Origin: Cyanobacteria bacterium SZAS LIN-3
GTDB taxonomy: Bacteria; Cyanobacteriota; Vampirovibrionia; Obscuribacterales; Obscuribacteraceae
Length of the DNA stretch: 64,000 bases
Reading direction: 5' to 3'
NCBI GenBank assembly: GCA_018266215.1
Contig: JAFEAV010000001.1
Span: forward strand, 1 to 64,000
Positions within the stretch are counted from its first letter, which is position 1, and every line of letters begins with the position of its first letter. Shown one piece after another: positions 47,826 through 55,453 of this stretch. A model generated the notes under the pieces. It ran no database searches and was not told where the DNA came from. It saw only the letters and a program-made list of their open reading frames with translations. Both the position numbers and the translations under genes were made by a program.

Positions 47826-48692
47826 TTACCCCCGCAATAGTGGTGCAAAATATTTTTTGCCCTCAGCCAGGGCATCGTTGAGTGCATGAGGATCATCACC
47901 GAGGAATTCATCTTCCAGTTGCAGCGAAAACGTCCCCTGATAATCGTAAAGCTTGAGCGCTTCAATAAACTGCCGCCAGTCAACCTGACCTTTACCCGCC
48001 AGCCGGTAGCGCCACCAGAGCGGCCCGTAGAGCCCGGAGTCGGTGAGAATCGAACGATTGATTTCAATATCGTGAGCCACCACATGCTCGATGGCCGAGA
48101 CCATGGCCGGCAGATTTAAAAGATAGTCGATACCCAGCCAGATCAAATCGGCCGGTGAATAAACAAAGGACAGTCCGGGGCAGGCAGTGATCAGGTCGCG
48201 CCATTCCTGCGGCTCCATCGCCCGCCACTTTTTCAAACTGACGCCGCAGCAATCGGTCGGAGTTGCAAGGCGCACGAGGGGACGCACATCATTGGCCATG
48301 AGCTGCTCGCTCAGGGCGGGATATTCCCCTGCAAAAGTTTGCATCCAATCGTCGTCACTACCGGCCTTGAGAAAAAACGAAACCTTGCCGCAGCCAATCG
48401 TCCGGGCCACCGCGGAGAGCTTGGTGATCATGGGCAAAAATTGCTTGAGCGACTTTTTGTCGGCGCAATCGAGGGTGAAATCAAGATTGAGACAGGCAAA
48501 CTCGACATTTTTTTTGAGCGCCAGGTCATAGACACTCTCGAAGTATTTTTTCTCTTTGGCGTCCTGACTTTTTTTGGCCGGCACAAAGGGCGCGAAGGAA
48601 AATTCGACAGCGCTGAAACCGCCGGCCGCAGCCAGATCAACAGCTCCATCCAGGCCGCTACCAAACCTGGTAGCATCAAAAGCGAATTTCAT
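47826..48692 (-). CDS. Sugar phosphate isomerase/epimerase-like TIM-barrel protein
   Basis: A 288-residue TIM barrel of the xylose isomerase/AP endonuclease 2 family. It begins MKFAFDATRFGSGLDGAVDL and has the family pattern EFACLNLDFTLDCAD, HDIEINRS and QLEDEFLGDDP near the ends of strands. Family members isomerise or epimerise sugars and inositols; the substrate is not defined here. The stop TAA is directly followed by the GH38 start, so the two are coupled. The PDZ gene upstream ends 30 nt away. Confidence 0.8.
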   Translation of the reverse strand: MKFAFDATRFGSGLDGAVDLAAAGGFSAVEFSFAPFVPAKKSQDAKEKKYFESVYDLALKKNVEFACLNLDFTLDCADKKSLKQFLPMITKLSAVARTIGCGKVSFFLKAGSDDDWMQTFAGEYPALSEQLMANDVRPLVRLATPTDCCGVSLKKWRAMEPQEWRDLITACPGLSFVYSPADLIWLGIDYLLNLPAMVSAIEHVVAHDIEINRSILTDSGLYGPLWWRYRLAGKGQVDWRQFIEALKLYDYQGTFSLQLEDEFLGDDPHALNDALAEGKKYFAPLLRG

Positions 48693-48722
48693 CCCGCCAC
48701 TTTAGCAGAGCGCTAATTGCCT

Positions 48723-49436
48723 TTACAAGCTGTTCAGATAATCGCGTCTGACAAGCGGATCGGGGATTTCATTAAAATCCATGCGCATCATATTCTTGAC
48801 TTCAAAATTGCCCCGGTGCAGCAGGGTAACCGTGATGGGCGTGTTGGGCGTGCCAACTATGAGGTCATAACACTCATCTTTGGTCAGACCGTAGGTCGGC
48901 ACCCCATCAACGGCAACAATCGTGTCGTTGACGCTGAAGCCCATCTTGTAAGCCGGCGTACCGGGGAAGACTCGATTGACCAGGGGCGGCTCGCCGCCGA
49001 CTTTCATAAACTTGATGCCGATAATGCCCACCGACCGCTCAAGGGTGTAAGGCTGCTGCACCTCGGAGCGAAGGGTGGTGGACTTTTCACCCAGGCTGAA
49101 TGGTTTTGTGCCGTCCGCCTGGCCCTTCATCAGACCGTTGAGCGGGGCGCTGTCCTGCCGGTCGAGGCGGCTGTTGAGGCGCTTGGGTCTGGGCTTGGGC
49201 TTTGCCGGGGCAATTTTGGCATGATGGATGAGATTGCCTTTGAGCACATGGGTCGAGGCCGCCGGCGGCGCATTGTCAAATTTGGGCACGTCGGGCTTCA
49301 AAACGGGCTGCTCTTCGGCCATACCCGGGGAACCGGCAACCATGCCCAGGCAGAGAAGCGCGGCCAGACAGAGCCGAGCGCCCCGCACTTTATTGGCAAC
49401 TCTGGCGATTTCAACTGATTCCGTTCGTTTTGTCAT
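48723..49436 (-). CDS. Secreted PDZ-domain protein
   Basis: From ATG at 49436 (AAGAGA upstream) the ~237-residue protein has a signal peptide (CLAALLCLGMVAGSPGMAEE), a Pro/Ala/Lys-rich linker and a PDZ domain at about residues 130-220, with VNRVFPGTPAYKMGFSVND and IVAVDGVPTYGLT as the carboxylate-binding and fold motifs. PDZ domains in the periplasm recognise C-termini or serve in proteases, but no protease domain is present. It is probably the first gene of the minus-strand block down to the kinase. Confidence 0.82.
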   Translation of the reverse strand: MTKRTESVEIARVANKVRGARLCLAALLCLGMVAGSPGMAEEQPVLKPDVPKFDNAPPAASTHVLKGNLIHHAKIAPAKPKPRPKRLNSRLDRQDSAPLNGLMKGQADGTKPFSLGEKSTTLRSEVQQPYTLERSVGIIGIKFMKVGGEPPLVNRVFPGTPAYKMGFSVNDTIVAVDGVPTYGLTKDECYDLIVGTPNTPITVTLLHRGNFEVKNMMRMDFNEIPDPLVRRDYLNSL

Positions 49437-49558
49437 GGTCTCTTGATCAAAGCGGTGAAACACTGTACTGGGGGCCGTAATTTTTACTCTATCTCAAATT
49501 GGCGGCACTGTCGTCCGTAAATTCCCCACATATGTATGAAGGCTACCTTAAGCTGAGG

Positions 49559-49571
49559 GGAGGGCCCCTCC
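49559..49571. promoter_or_regulatory. Short GC-rich inverted repeat between PDZ gene and mdh
   Basis: GGAGGG and CCCTCC face each other around one C in the divergent spacer between the PDZ gene and mdh. It could be an operator or a small hairpin in the mdh leader. No T tract follows, so a terminator is unlikely. Confidence 0.35.
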
Positions 49572-49626
49572 TGCCGTGTTAGTCTGACGACCTAGCAATG
49601 TATATGTTCCGGGGGAGGAATTGGCT

Positions 49627-50562
49627 TTGAGCAAAGTTACAGTAGTAGGAGCCGGGTTTGTCGGCGCGACAGTAGCGCAGTATCTGGCGGACAATAATCT
49701 TTCGGACGTTTGCCTCATCGACGTCGTCGAAGGCCTGCCGCAGGGCAAAGCACTCGACATGATGCAGGCAGCGCCCATCACCGGCCACGATTGCAAAATC
49801 GTCGGCACCAACGACTATGCCGACACCAAGGGTTCGGACATCGTTGTCATCACCGCCGGCATTGCTCGCAAGCCGGGCATGAGCCGCGACGACTTGCTTA
49901 AGACCAATGCCAAGATCGTCAAGGATGTAGCCGAAAAAACCATCAAGCATTCACCCGACGCCATCTATATCTGCGTCACCAATCCGCTTGACGTTATGAC
50001 CTACCTCACCTGGAAGACCACCAAATTGCCCGCCTCCCGCGTAATGGGTATGGCCGGCGTGCTCGACTCCGCTCGCTTCCAGACCTTCATCGGTATGGAA
50101 ACCGGCATGTCGGTACAGGACGTCCGCGCCATGGTATTGGGCGGCCACGGCGATTTGATGGTACCGGTAACCAGCTACGCCACAGTCAACGGCGTACCTC
50201 TCAGCGAGTTCCTCAGTGCAGAAAAAATTGAAGAGCTAGTCAAGCGCACCCAGAACGGCGGCATTGAAATCGTCAACTTGATGAAATCCAGCGCCTTCTA
50301 CGCTCCGGGCCGTTCGGTCGTACAGATGGTTGAAGCCATCCTCAAAGACCAGAACAGACTGCTCCCCTGCGCGGTTTACGCCGATGGCGACTACGGCCTC
50401 AAAGACGTCTACATTGGCCTGCCCTGCGTACTGGGCAAGGACGGCGTCAAGAAGATCGTAGACATCAAAATGAACGACCAGGAAAAAGAAGCACTGGCCA
50501 AGTCAGCTGCTTCGATCAAGGAAAACATCGATTTGATGAACAAGCTCCTCGTGGCTGTTTAA
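49627..50562 (+). CDS. mdh: Malate dehydrogenase (LDH-like)
   Basis: The ~311-residue NAD-dependent dehydrogenase converts malate and oxaloacetate in the citric acid cycle. It has the nucleotide motif VVGAGFVGATVA, acidic residue at the end of strand 2 (CLIDVVEG), the substrate-specificity segment with ARKPGMSRDDLL (Arg, not Gln as in lactate enzymes), and GGHGDLM with the catalytic His. TTG at 49627 is preferred over TTG at 49621 because the GGAGG site lies 8 nt before it, against 2 nt for the earlier one. A terminator hairpin follows. Confidence 0.95.
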   Translation: MSKVTVVGAGFVGATVAQYLADNNLSDVCLIDVVEGLPQGKALDMMQAAPITGHDCKIVGTNDYADTKGSDIVVITAGIARKPGMSRDDLLKTNAKIVKDVAEKTIKHSPDAIYICVTNPLDVMTYLTWKTTKLPASRVMGMAGVLDSARFQTFIGMETGMSVQDVRAMVLGGHGDLMVPVTSYATVNGVPLSEFLSAEKIEELVKRTQNGGIEIVNLMKSSAFYAPGRSVVQMVEAILKDQNRLLPCAVYADGDYGLKDVYIGLPCVLGKDGVKKIVDIKMNDQEKEALAKSAASIKENIDLMNKLLVAV

Positions 50563-50583
50563 TCAAAATCTGAGTAGACTATG

Positions 50584-50609
50584 GAGGGGGTGCCATTTGG
50601 CGCCCCCTC
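50584..50609 (+). terminator. Strong GC-rich hairpin after mdh
   Basis: GAGGGGGTGCC pairs with GGCGCCCCCTC (one G-T pair) around an ATTT loop, 11 pairs in all, 21 nt after the mdh stop and before the next gene. No clear T tract follows, so efficiency is uncertain, but the position and stability fit a transcription terminator. Confidence 0.65.
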
Positions 50610-50644
50610 ACATTCCCGGAACAATTTTGACTGTGATACCGCAT

Positions 50645-51781
50645 ATGAAACCATTTACTATTTCTCTCGCCCTCACCGCCGCGCTCGGCCTGACAATTTC
50701 CTGCCTGAGCGCAATCACCTGCCCGGGCGCCGAAGCAGCGGAGCCTGCGACCACAGCAGCGGCTACCACTCCGATTGCGACACCGGCCGGGAACAGCGAC
50801 TTTTCCGCCGAGGGTGACGATAAAGAGCACGCCTCCGAGCGCAAAGAAATCGAAGGCATACTGAACAACATCGAATCTCAGTGGAATGCCCACGACATAA
50901 AGGCCGTCATGGCCAATTATGCAGACGACTATTACAACAACGACGGCCTCGACAAAAAAGCCGTGCAGAAACTCACCGAAGATTTCTGGAAGACATATCC
51001 TGATGCCCACTCGGTTTCGCGCACCAAAGAAATACGCGTCGACGGCAATTTTGCCACAGTAGAGTCGCGCGACACCGCCACCGGCACCACCAAAATGAAA
51101 GACATGAACAGCCTGGGCGAGCTGCAGTCGGTTTCCGAAGGACAGCAATATCTCAAGCGTCTGGGCAATGTCTGGAAAATTATCGGCGACCGCATCGACT
51201 ACGAAAAAGTGAAAGTCGCCTTTGGCCTGGCCAAGCATCTCAACGCTTCTTTCACCGCTCCTGAACAGGTCAAGGCAGGCAAACTCTACGCCGCCAAACT
51301 GGAAGTGAACCTGCCCCCGGGGCTGCATGCCGTCGGCTCCATCACCAACCAGCCCCTGGTTTTCCCGCAAAAATCACCGCAGGAAAAAACGCGCCGCCTC
51401 GGCTCCTCCTCCGATGAACCGGATCAGACACCGGTACTGGAGCGGGTCATGTCAGCCAACAAAGACAATCACAATGAGCTGCTCTCAGCCACGGTCATCC
51501 TGGTCAATCCCAACAACTCAGTTATGGGTGTCTCGCTCATGACCAGACGTTTGAACGTCGTGCCGGATCAACCGGAGATCAAGGACGACACCACGACCGC
51601 CGCCAACCCGAGTGACGACGCCGACAAGTTTGCCGACTCTTCGACCAAAGCCGGGGAAGAACCGGCCAAAGGCGAAGTCGAAAAAGCCAAGCCCGAGGCG
51701 AGCAAGGACGAAAAACCCAAGGCTGAGACCGAGAAAGAAAAGCTAGAGGAAGGCTACAAAAACAGCCCGCCTTCTAAGTAA
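50645..51781 (+). CDS. Secreted protein with NTF2-like (SnoaL/DUF4440) domain and acidic-basic C-terminal tail
   Basis: ATG at 50645 gives a signal peptide (ISLALTAALGLTISCLSAI), a short Ala/Thr-rich spacer and an NTF2-like domain from about residue 70, with ESQWNAHDIKAVMANYADDYY, the usual motif of SnoaL-like and DUF4440 proteins that bind small ligands in a cone-shaped pocket. The last 60 residues are a Lys/Glu/Pro-rich low-complexity tail. The frame upstream of 50645 is open but not conserved. The stop overlaps the lspA start as TAATG. Confidence 0.75.
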   Translation: MKPFTISLALTAALGLTISCLSAITCPGAEAAEPATTAAATTPIATPAGNSDFSAEGDDKEHASERKEIEGILNNIESQWNAHDIKAVMANYADDYYNNDGLDKKAVQKLTEDFWKTYPDAHSVSRTKEIRVDGNFATVESRDTATGTTKMKDMNSLGELQSVSEGQQYLKRLGNVWKIIGDRIDYEKVKVAFGLAKHLNASFTAPEQVKAGKLYAAKLEVNLPPGLHAVGSITNQPLVFPQKSPQEKTRRLGSSSDEPDQTPVLERVMSANKDNHNELLSATVILVNPNNSVMGVSLMTRRLNVVPDQPEIKDDTTTAANPSDDADKFADSSTKAGEEPAKGEVEKAKPEASKDEKPKAETEKEKLEEGYKNSPPSK

Positions 51782-52281
51782 TGCGGCTCCGTCTCATTGG
51801 CGCGCAAATTGCCACCGCTATGTTTGCTTTCAGCCTCGATCGCCTGACCAAAGCCTGGGTGCTGGAAAATCTGCGCGACGTAGTGGTCAAACCGCTCATA
51901 CCGGGCTTCATGCAATTGCATCTCACGGCCAACACCGGCATGGCCTGGTCGGTCGGCCAGAACAACGCCCCGCTGATGACGGTCATAGCCTCGCTGGTCA
52001 CCCTGACGCTTGTAGTCTGGGCCGCGCGCGGTCATCGCGTCCACCCCAGGGATTACGTCCTGGAAAAATGCGGCGCCGGACTGATGATGGGCGGCGCCAT
52101 CGGCAACTTATTTGATCGCTTCACCCGCGGGCGCGTGACTGACTTTCTGGAATTCACTTTTTTTGACTTTCCCATTTTCAATGTCGCCGACGCTTTAATA
52201 GACGTGGGACTGGGACTGATTTTCATCGACCATTTTAAAAACGGCAAAACCATACGCATCTCCGACGACGCCCATGAGTGA
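51781..52281 (+). CDS. lspA: Lipoprotein signal peptidase (signal peptidase II)
   Basis: LspA is the inner-membrane aspartic protease that cuts signal peptides of diacylglyceryl prolipoproteins. The 166-residue protein has four membrane helices, the motif TANTGMAW, and the two catalytic Asp in GNLFDRFTRG and FNVADALIDVG. Its ATG shares one base with the preceding stop (TAATG), and its end overlaps rluD by 8 nt, so it is translationally coupled on both sides. Cytochrome lipoproteins elsewhere in the window are natural substrates. Confidence 0.96.
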   Translation: MRLRLIGAQIATAMFAFSLDRLTKAWVLENLRDVVVKPLIPGFMQLHLTANTGMAWSVGQNNAPLMTVIASLVTLTLVVWAARGHRVHPRDYVLEKCGAGLMMGGAIGNLFDRFTRGRVTDFLEFTFFDFPIFNVADALIDVGLGLIFIDHFKNGKTIRISDDAHE

Positions 52282-53230
52282 AGACGACGCCTCCCTGATT
52301 GAACTGGTCGTCCCCGAAGACCTGGGCAGCAAAAACAGACTCGATCAATACCTGGCCGAAGCGGTGGCCGAGCTCAGCCGAGCCCGGGTGCAGAAGCTGA
52401 TTGATGACGGTGCGGTGCTGGTCAATAACAACGCGCAAAAAGCAAGTTTTAGATTGAAACCAGGCGATCAGATAACCATCTGTGTGCCACCACCCGAGGT
52501 GCTGGAGGCAAAAGCGGAAGACATCCCGCTCAAAGTCATATACGAAGACGAACACATGATCGTCATCGACAAACCAGCCGGCATGGTCACCCATCCCGGA
52601 GCCGGCGTCACCTCCGGCACCCTGGTCAACGCCGTGCTTTTCCACTGCGCCGGCTCACTTTCATCCATTGGTGGTGTTATCAGACCCGGCATCGTGCACC
52701 GCCTGGACAAAGACACGAGCGGCCTGATTGTGGTGGCAAAAACCGACCTGGCCCACGCCGGGCTCTCGGCACAGCTCAAGATCAAGTCGGCCCGTCGCAG
52801 TTATCTGGCCATTTGCGAGGGCTTCCCTAAAGAGGAAAGCGGCCGCATAGAGACCTATATAGGTAGGCATCCGGTGCGCCGCAAAGAGATGGCGGTTTTG
52901 AAAGAGGGCCAGGGCGGCCGCGTGGCCATAACCCACTATCGAATCCTAAAACGTTTCTCTAAATACAGCCTGGTCGGCCTCGAGCTGGAAACCGGCCGCA
53001 CGCACCAGATCCGGGTACACATGGCGCATCTGGGAGCGCCGGTGGCGGGCGACACAGTTTACAACAGTAAAAACTCGGGCAGCCTGGAATGGCGCCACAA
53101 ACAGGGCCTCATAGGCCACGCCCTGCATGCCCACAAACTGGTCTTGACTCATCCCCAGAGCGGTTTACTGTTAGAATTTGAATCCGCGCCGCCAAAAGAC
53201 TTCGAACAGCTTTTGAATAAGCTCAAATAG
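52274..53230 (+). CDS. rluD: RluA/RluD-family 23S rRNA pseudouridine synthase
   Basis: The 318-residue enzyme has an S4 RNA-binding domain at the N-terminus (LDQYLAEAVAELSRARVQKL and GAVLVNN) and the catalytic domain with HRLDKDTSGLIVVAKT, in which the first Asp is the nucleophile, and RTHQIRVHMAHLG. It converts uridines of 23S rRNA to pseudouridine. It overlaps lspA by 8 nt, a common pairing in Gram-negative bacteria, and is followed 26 nt later by a small membrane gene. Exact assignment to RluD rather than RluC is inferred from length and motif. Confidence 0.92.
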   Translation: MSEDDASLIELVVPEDLGSKNRLDQYLAEAVAELSRARVQKLIDDGAVLVNNNAQKASFRLKPGDQITICVPPPEVLEAKAEDIPLKVIYEDEHMIVIDKPAGMVTHPGAGVTSGTLVNAVLFHCAGSLSSIGGVIRPGIVHRLDKDTSGLIVVAKTDLAHAGLSAQLKIKSARRSYLAICEGFPKEESGRIETYIGRHPVRRKEMAVLKEGQGGRVAITHYRILKRFSKYSLVGLELETGRTHQIRVHMAHLGAPVAGDTVYNSKNSGSLEWRHKQGLIGHALHAHKLVLTHPQSGLLLEFESAPPKDFEQLLNKLK

Positions 53231-53256
53231 CGGCCGACTGAAGAGGCACTTTTACC

Positions 53257-53607
53257 ATGTTGTCGAAATACGCACTGATAGCTCTGGCAGTTCTCTCCTT
53301 CGCCTATATCATCGTCCTGGCTGCTTGCAATACAGCTACCATGCCGATCAATTTCCTCTCCTATCACATGAATTTCCCCCTGGCGCTTGTCCTGGTCAAG
53401 GCCTACGCCGCCGGCGCAGTAACAGTCTTTTGTATCTGGCGCACCCAGCGCAAAGATCTCAAGATCGAACAGAAAAAATTGGAATGGAAAACAGAGGACG
53501 CGAAGCTGCAAACTGAAATCCAATCGGATAAAGTGCACCAGCTGGAACTGCAAGTAAAGACGCTGGAGACAGCGCTGGAAAAAGCTTTAAAACGGGGCGG
53601 CAAATAA
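53257..53607 (+). CDS. LapA-domain-like small membrane protein
   Basis: The 116-residue protein has two membrane helices (ALIALAVLSFAYIIVLA and LALVLVKAYAAGAVTVFCIW) and a C-terminal coiled coil (KIEQKKLEWKTEDAKLQTEI, LELQVKTLETALEKALK), the layout of the LapA (lipopolysaccharide assembly protein A) domain family. ATG at 53257 follows GAGGCAC. The stop overlaps the next start (TAATG). It may take part in membrane assembly, but function in this lineage is unknown. Confidence 0.8.
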   Translation: MLSKYALIALAVLSFAYIIVLAACNTATMPINFLSYHMNFPLALVLVKAYAAGAVTVFCIWRTQRKDLKIEQKKLEWKTEDAKLQTEIQSDKVHQLELQVKTLETALEKALKRGGK

Positions 53608-54143
53608 TGATCAGCAATAATCTTCGCCGGGCACTCAGCTTTGCAGCGGCATGCGCCGCAATTGTCGGTGGTGCCGCGACAAACAGCGCGGCCCGGGCGG
53701 CCGAATCGGAAAAGGACAAAGAGCTGGCCGCAGCCCGCGACTTTTTCGAACAGTACAAAAAGCTTGATCAGGCCTGCGATCCCAAACTAACCGATCTCTA
53801 TGCCGAAGACGCGACGATAGAATCGGACGTCGAGCGCAAGGGCGCCCCCGTGCAAAAAGCGAAATACGACCGCAGCAAGTTTTGCGCCCAGATAAGCAAA
53901 ACCTTTGCCGACCCGGCCATGGCGAAAATCAGCAAATCCACCGAATACGACGGAGTCGAAGTGAAACGTGAATTGCTGGACAAGAACGCTATAAATGTAG
54001 TGTTCCACGCACACCAGGGCGACACCGGCATGAAAGTACACTGGGTCCTGCACCGGTCTAAGGCAAACCCGGACCAGTGGCAGATCCACAAAGAGCACAG
54101 CGTCACTTACCGCAAGAGTCACGGCCTTAAAGCCACCGACTAG
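53607..54143 (+). CDS. Secreted NTF2-like protein
   Basis: The 178-residue product has a signal peptide (LSFAAACAAIVGGAATNSAARAAE) and a domain of about 140 residues with DLYAEDATIESDVERKG and HAHQGDTGMKVHWVLHR, an NTF2-like pattern similar to the protein at 50645-51781. It is translated in coupling with the LapA-like gene (TAATG overlap). Ligand unknown. Confidence 0.7.
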   Translation: MISNNLRRALSFAAACAAIVGGAATNSAARAAESEKDKELAAARDFFEQYKKLDQACDPKLTDLYAEDATIESDVERKGAPVQKAKYDRSKFCAQISKTFADPAMAKISKSTEYDGVEVKRELLDKNAINVVFHAHQGDTGMKVHWVLHRSKANPDQWQIHKEHSVTYRKSHGLKATD

Positions 54144-54164
54144 ACGGTCCCACAGGTTTTGTTG

Positions 54165-54677
54165 CTAATCGGCCTGGCCCTTGGATTTCTTGAAGTCCGA
54201 GGCCTTCAGGTCGTCAATGAACTTCTTGAACTCTTTGGCCTCTTCCTCGTCCTTTTCCTGGTTGGCAGGGATTGTGCCCTCGGAGACCACCTGGGCCGAG
54301 ACAAAAATGGACGCCTTGGCCCGCAGAGCAAGCGCTATGGCGTCCGAAGGACGGGAGTCTATGGGTTTGGTCGTATCCAGCTTCTTGCTCGGGTCATTGA
54401 TCTTCAAAATGATCGTGGCAAAGTAAGTATTGGAGGCCAGTTCGTTTATCTCAATGCGGTCGACGAGATAGCCCAGAGCGGTAATGGTGTTTAAAAGCAG
54501 GTCATGGGTCATAGGTCGCTCGGGCTTATGGTTCTCAAGGGCATGGGTGATGGCCATGGCCTCGGCCTTGCCAATCCAGATGGGCAGGGCGCGCCTCTTG
54601 CTTTCGTCGTTAAGTAAAACTATAGGGTGGCCGTTTCGGACATCCAGAGCTATACCAGCGACAAACATTTCAATCAT
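54165..54677 (-). CDS. DUF151 bifunctional nuclease family protein
   Basis: The 170-residue protein starts MIEMFVAGIALDVRNGHPIV and contains LPIWIGKAEAMAITHALE and RPSDAIALALRA, the signature of DUF151 (bifunctional nuclease) proteins, common in cyanobacteria and plants. The C-terminal 40 residues are charged (EKDEEEAKEFKKFIDDLK). Some members have nuclease activity; this is not tested here. ATG at 54677 has GGAAG upstream. It is convergent with the NTF2-like gene. Confidence 0.93.
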   Translation of the reverse strand: MIEMFVAGIALDVRNGHPIVLLNDESKRRALPIWIGKAEAMAITHALENHKPERPMTHDLLLNTITALGYLVDRIEINELASNTYFATIILKINDPSKKLDTTKPIDSRPSDAIALALRAKASIFVSAQVVSEGTIPANQEKDEEEAKEFKKFIDDLKASDFKKSKGQAD

Positions 54678-55056
54678 TAAGAAGAACTTCCGAGCGGGTA
54701 ACCATTCTCATTGTGCCCAATTTGCTTGATTTTATGTGATTTGAAGATAAATTTTTTGGCCGGAAGTAAGGCTGTTACTGGCTTCACGGCGTTTAAACGG
54801 CTTCGGGGTTCTTTTCACTATACCAGTGGATATACCGCGGACGCCCAAATCACGCGGTTTTTGACAATCCCCGACCGGGGGCGGCAACGGAGGACTTGAC
54901 GTTTACACTGGCTTCCCCGGTATTGACACGCGTCTTTTACCATGATGAACTATGCACGTGGTCCTTTGAGGGCCAACCTCGTGACCGCCACTTTTAGCCC
55001 ATTCCCTCAAAGCTAAAAACAATGCGGTCGACAGACCAGGAGTCTGTGAGGTCTAC
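54678..55056. other. 379-nt spacer before tRNA-Leu
   Basis: No gene is supported. A TTGACA at 54923-54928 and a TTGACG at about 54897 are -35-like, but no good -10 box follows at 17 nt, so I do not assign a promoter. A small hairpin ACAGAC/GTCTGT lies just before the tRNA at about 55031-55047. The spacer also holds the DUF151 gene promoter on the minus strand. Confidence 0.4.
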
Positions 55057-55136
<80 letters not shown>

Positions 55137-55182
55137 AATCTTTAATTTGGCAACTATTCACTTTCCGGCAATAGAGGTCAAA

Positions 55183-55440
55183 ATGATCATTACCCGTGCC
55201 CAGTGGCCGCACACAATAGACGACATCCACAAGGCTTTGGATGGTGTCTGGGGCCTGATTGGCGCCACCGGCACCAACGGCAATTTGTACCGCCTGGAAC
55301 GCAGTTTGCATGAGCCCGTGCTCTATACTCTGACTGAGTACCGCTTATCCGACGAAAGCGATATAGTCAGAAGGGAAGAGTACGCCGAAAACGAAAAGCA
55401 AACGGCTATTGCAGCTTTTGCTTCCGCAATAGGCTTCTAG
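55183..55440 (+). CDS. Small hypothetical protein upstream of the HerA-like ATPase
   Basis: ATG at 55183 with AGAGG six nt upstream gives an 85-residue product beginning MIITRAQWPHTIDDIHKAL, with a Gly-rich turn (GLIGATGTNGNLYRLERSL). A TTG at 55147 opens a longer frame but lacks a ribosome site. The compact, charged protein is not a known family. Position and strand suggest it is co-transcribed with the ATPase gene at 55454. Confidence 0.6.
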   Translation: MIITRAQWPHTIDDIHKALDGVWGLIGATGTNGNLYRLERSLHEPVLYTLTEYRLSDESDIVRREEYAENEKQTAIAAFASAIGF

Positions 55441-55453
55441 CAGCGAACGGACC

